NCBI GenBank assembly: GCA_944391155.1
Contig: CALXSO010000129.1
Span: 1 to 5,913 of the forward strand
From: an uncultured Clostridia bacterium
GTDB taxonomy: Bacteria; Bacillota; Clostridia; TANB77; CAG-508
Length of the DNA stretch: 5,913 bases
Direction of reading: 5' to 3'
The position numbers were made by a program, and so were the translations under genes. This document shows positions 5,573 to 5,913 of the stretch, one piece after another; positions within the stretch are counted from its first letter, which is position 1, and every line of letters begins with the position of its first letter. The notes under the pieces were generated by a model. The model did no database searches and was not told the DNA's origin. It was given only the letters and a program-made list of their open reading frames with translations.

Positions 5573-5785
5573 ATGAAAAAATTAATTATGAAAGGGTCAG
5601 GAGACTACAGAAAGCCGTATAGCAACGAGGATGACTTATTCTTATCAGGAAAGGAGATAGGAAAGAGGTATCCTGAATATACAGCTTTTCTGCAACCTGG
5701 TGTAGTCGCAGTTATTGTAGACAAGACTACAAATAGGATTATAAGGAAAATTTACAATAATCCTAAGCCAGCAACACTTTCATAA
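5573..5785 (+). CDS. small protein of unknown function, 70 residues
   Basis: I do not recognise the protein. It is 70 residues, soluble and mixed, without a signal peptide or membrane helix. It opens MKKLIMKGSGDYRKPYS, has an acidic patch NEDD at 18-21, and a basic KEIGKRYPEY segment at 27-36. A short hydrophobic strand PGVVAVIVD at 42-50 is followed by a basic TNRIIRKIYNNPKP tail. The reading is well supported: consensus promoter, AGGAGG about six bases before ATG 5573, and a terminator right after TAA. An ATG at 5555 lies before the Shine-Dalgarno site and is unlikely. Codons such as AGG, GGG, CCG and CTG are used here, unlike the AGA, GGA, CCA and TTA/CTA of the other genes, and local G+C is higher. 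That hints at acquisition from elsewhere (phage or plasmid cargo); this is inference. It stands alone in a long gene-poor region. Confidence 0.8.
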   Translation: MKKLIMKGSGDYRKPYSNEDDLFLSGKEIGKRYPEYTAFLQPGVVAVIVDKTTNRIIRKIYNNPKPATLS

Positions 5786-5786
5786 T

Positions 5787-5830
5787 AAAAACCAGCCAAG
5801 AATTAGTGTACTAGTTCTTGGCTAGTTTTT
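5787..5830. terminator. strong terminator after the 70-codon gene, possibly bidirectional
   Basis: The arm at 5787-5802 pairs with 5815-5830 over a 12-nt loop, with one mismatch. The G+C core is GCCAAGAA/TTCTTGGC and the right arm ends in T5. Because the left arm starts with A5, it could also stop transcription arriving from the right. The stem begins one base after the stop codon of the small gene. Confidence 0.85.
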
Positions 5831-5913
5831 ATTACACTAAAAAAGAAAAAATCAAATTAATATAATTAAAAATAAAAAAGCCAATAATCATACTCTATAG
5901 AAAGTCTAAGTAA
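5831..5913. other. A-rich tail of the window, no gene seen
   Basis: Nothing can be supported here apart from TTACACTA at 5831-5838, which complements TAGTGTA in the preceding terminator loop and could form an alternative pairing. Confidence 0.5.

Overview
The window is extremely A+T-rich, with a strong excess of A over T on the + strand, and every gene reads on +. The genes, Shine-Dalgarno sites and sigma-A type promoters point to an anaerobic low-G+C Firmicute of the Clostridia type, probably an uncultured gut or rumen lineage. That placement is inference. Every natural gene end is TAA, and all the clearly functional genes that contain Trp use TGG.

Layout: (1) 2-247, the 3' part of a dTMP kinase gene (tmk) that begins outside the window and carries an in-frame TGA. 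(2) 248-690, a gene-free A-rich stretch with a ten-copy 16-bp tandem repeat and an AT-rich hairpin. (3) About 706-1290, an island of much more balanced composition with no ORF. It is rich in hairpins, including two GUAA-capped ones, and is preceded by a good promoter. I call it OLE RNA, the large ornate non-coding RNA of anaerobic and extremophilic Firmicutes. (4) 1301-1638, a non-coding element bounded by perfect 29-bp inverted repeats, MITE-like. (5) About 1790-2080, a 25-bp tandem repeat array. (6) 2198-2890, a four-helix membrane protein with a DxxxD motif that I identify as OapA, the OLE-associated protein, with an unusual lysine/glutamate-rich N-terminal extension. (7) 2933-3691, a classical short-chain dehydrogenase probably co-transcribed with oapA. 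(8) 3883-5121, a Y-family DNA polymerase (DinB/Pol IV type) behind a consensus promoter that would give a leader of only about 9 nt. (9) 5160-5244, a very long 33-bp-stem hairpin followed by a T run. (10) 5497-5830, a self-contained cassette of promoter, strong RBS, 70-codon gene of unknown function and terminator, with codon use unlike its neighbours.

How they fit together: OLE RNA and OapA are known partners that form a membrane-associated ribonucleoprotein linked to stress responses. They are usually encoded side by side. Here RNA and protein genes are both present, but about 0.9 kb of mobile-element-like and tandem-repeat DNA separates them. I consider that the most interesting feature of the window. 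The RNA and OapA assignments support each other, but both rest on motif recognition and context, not on a search.
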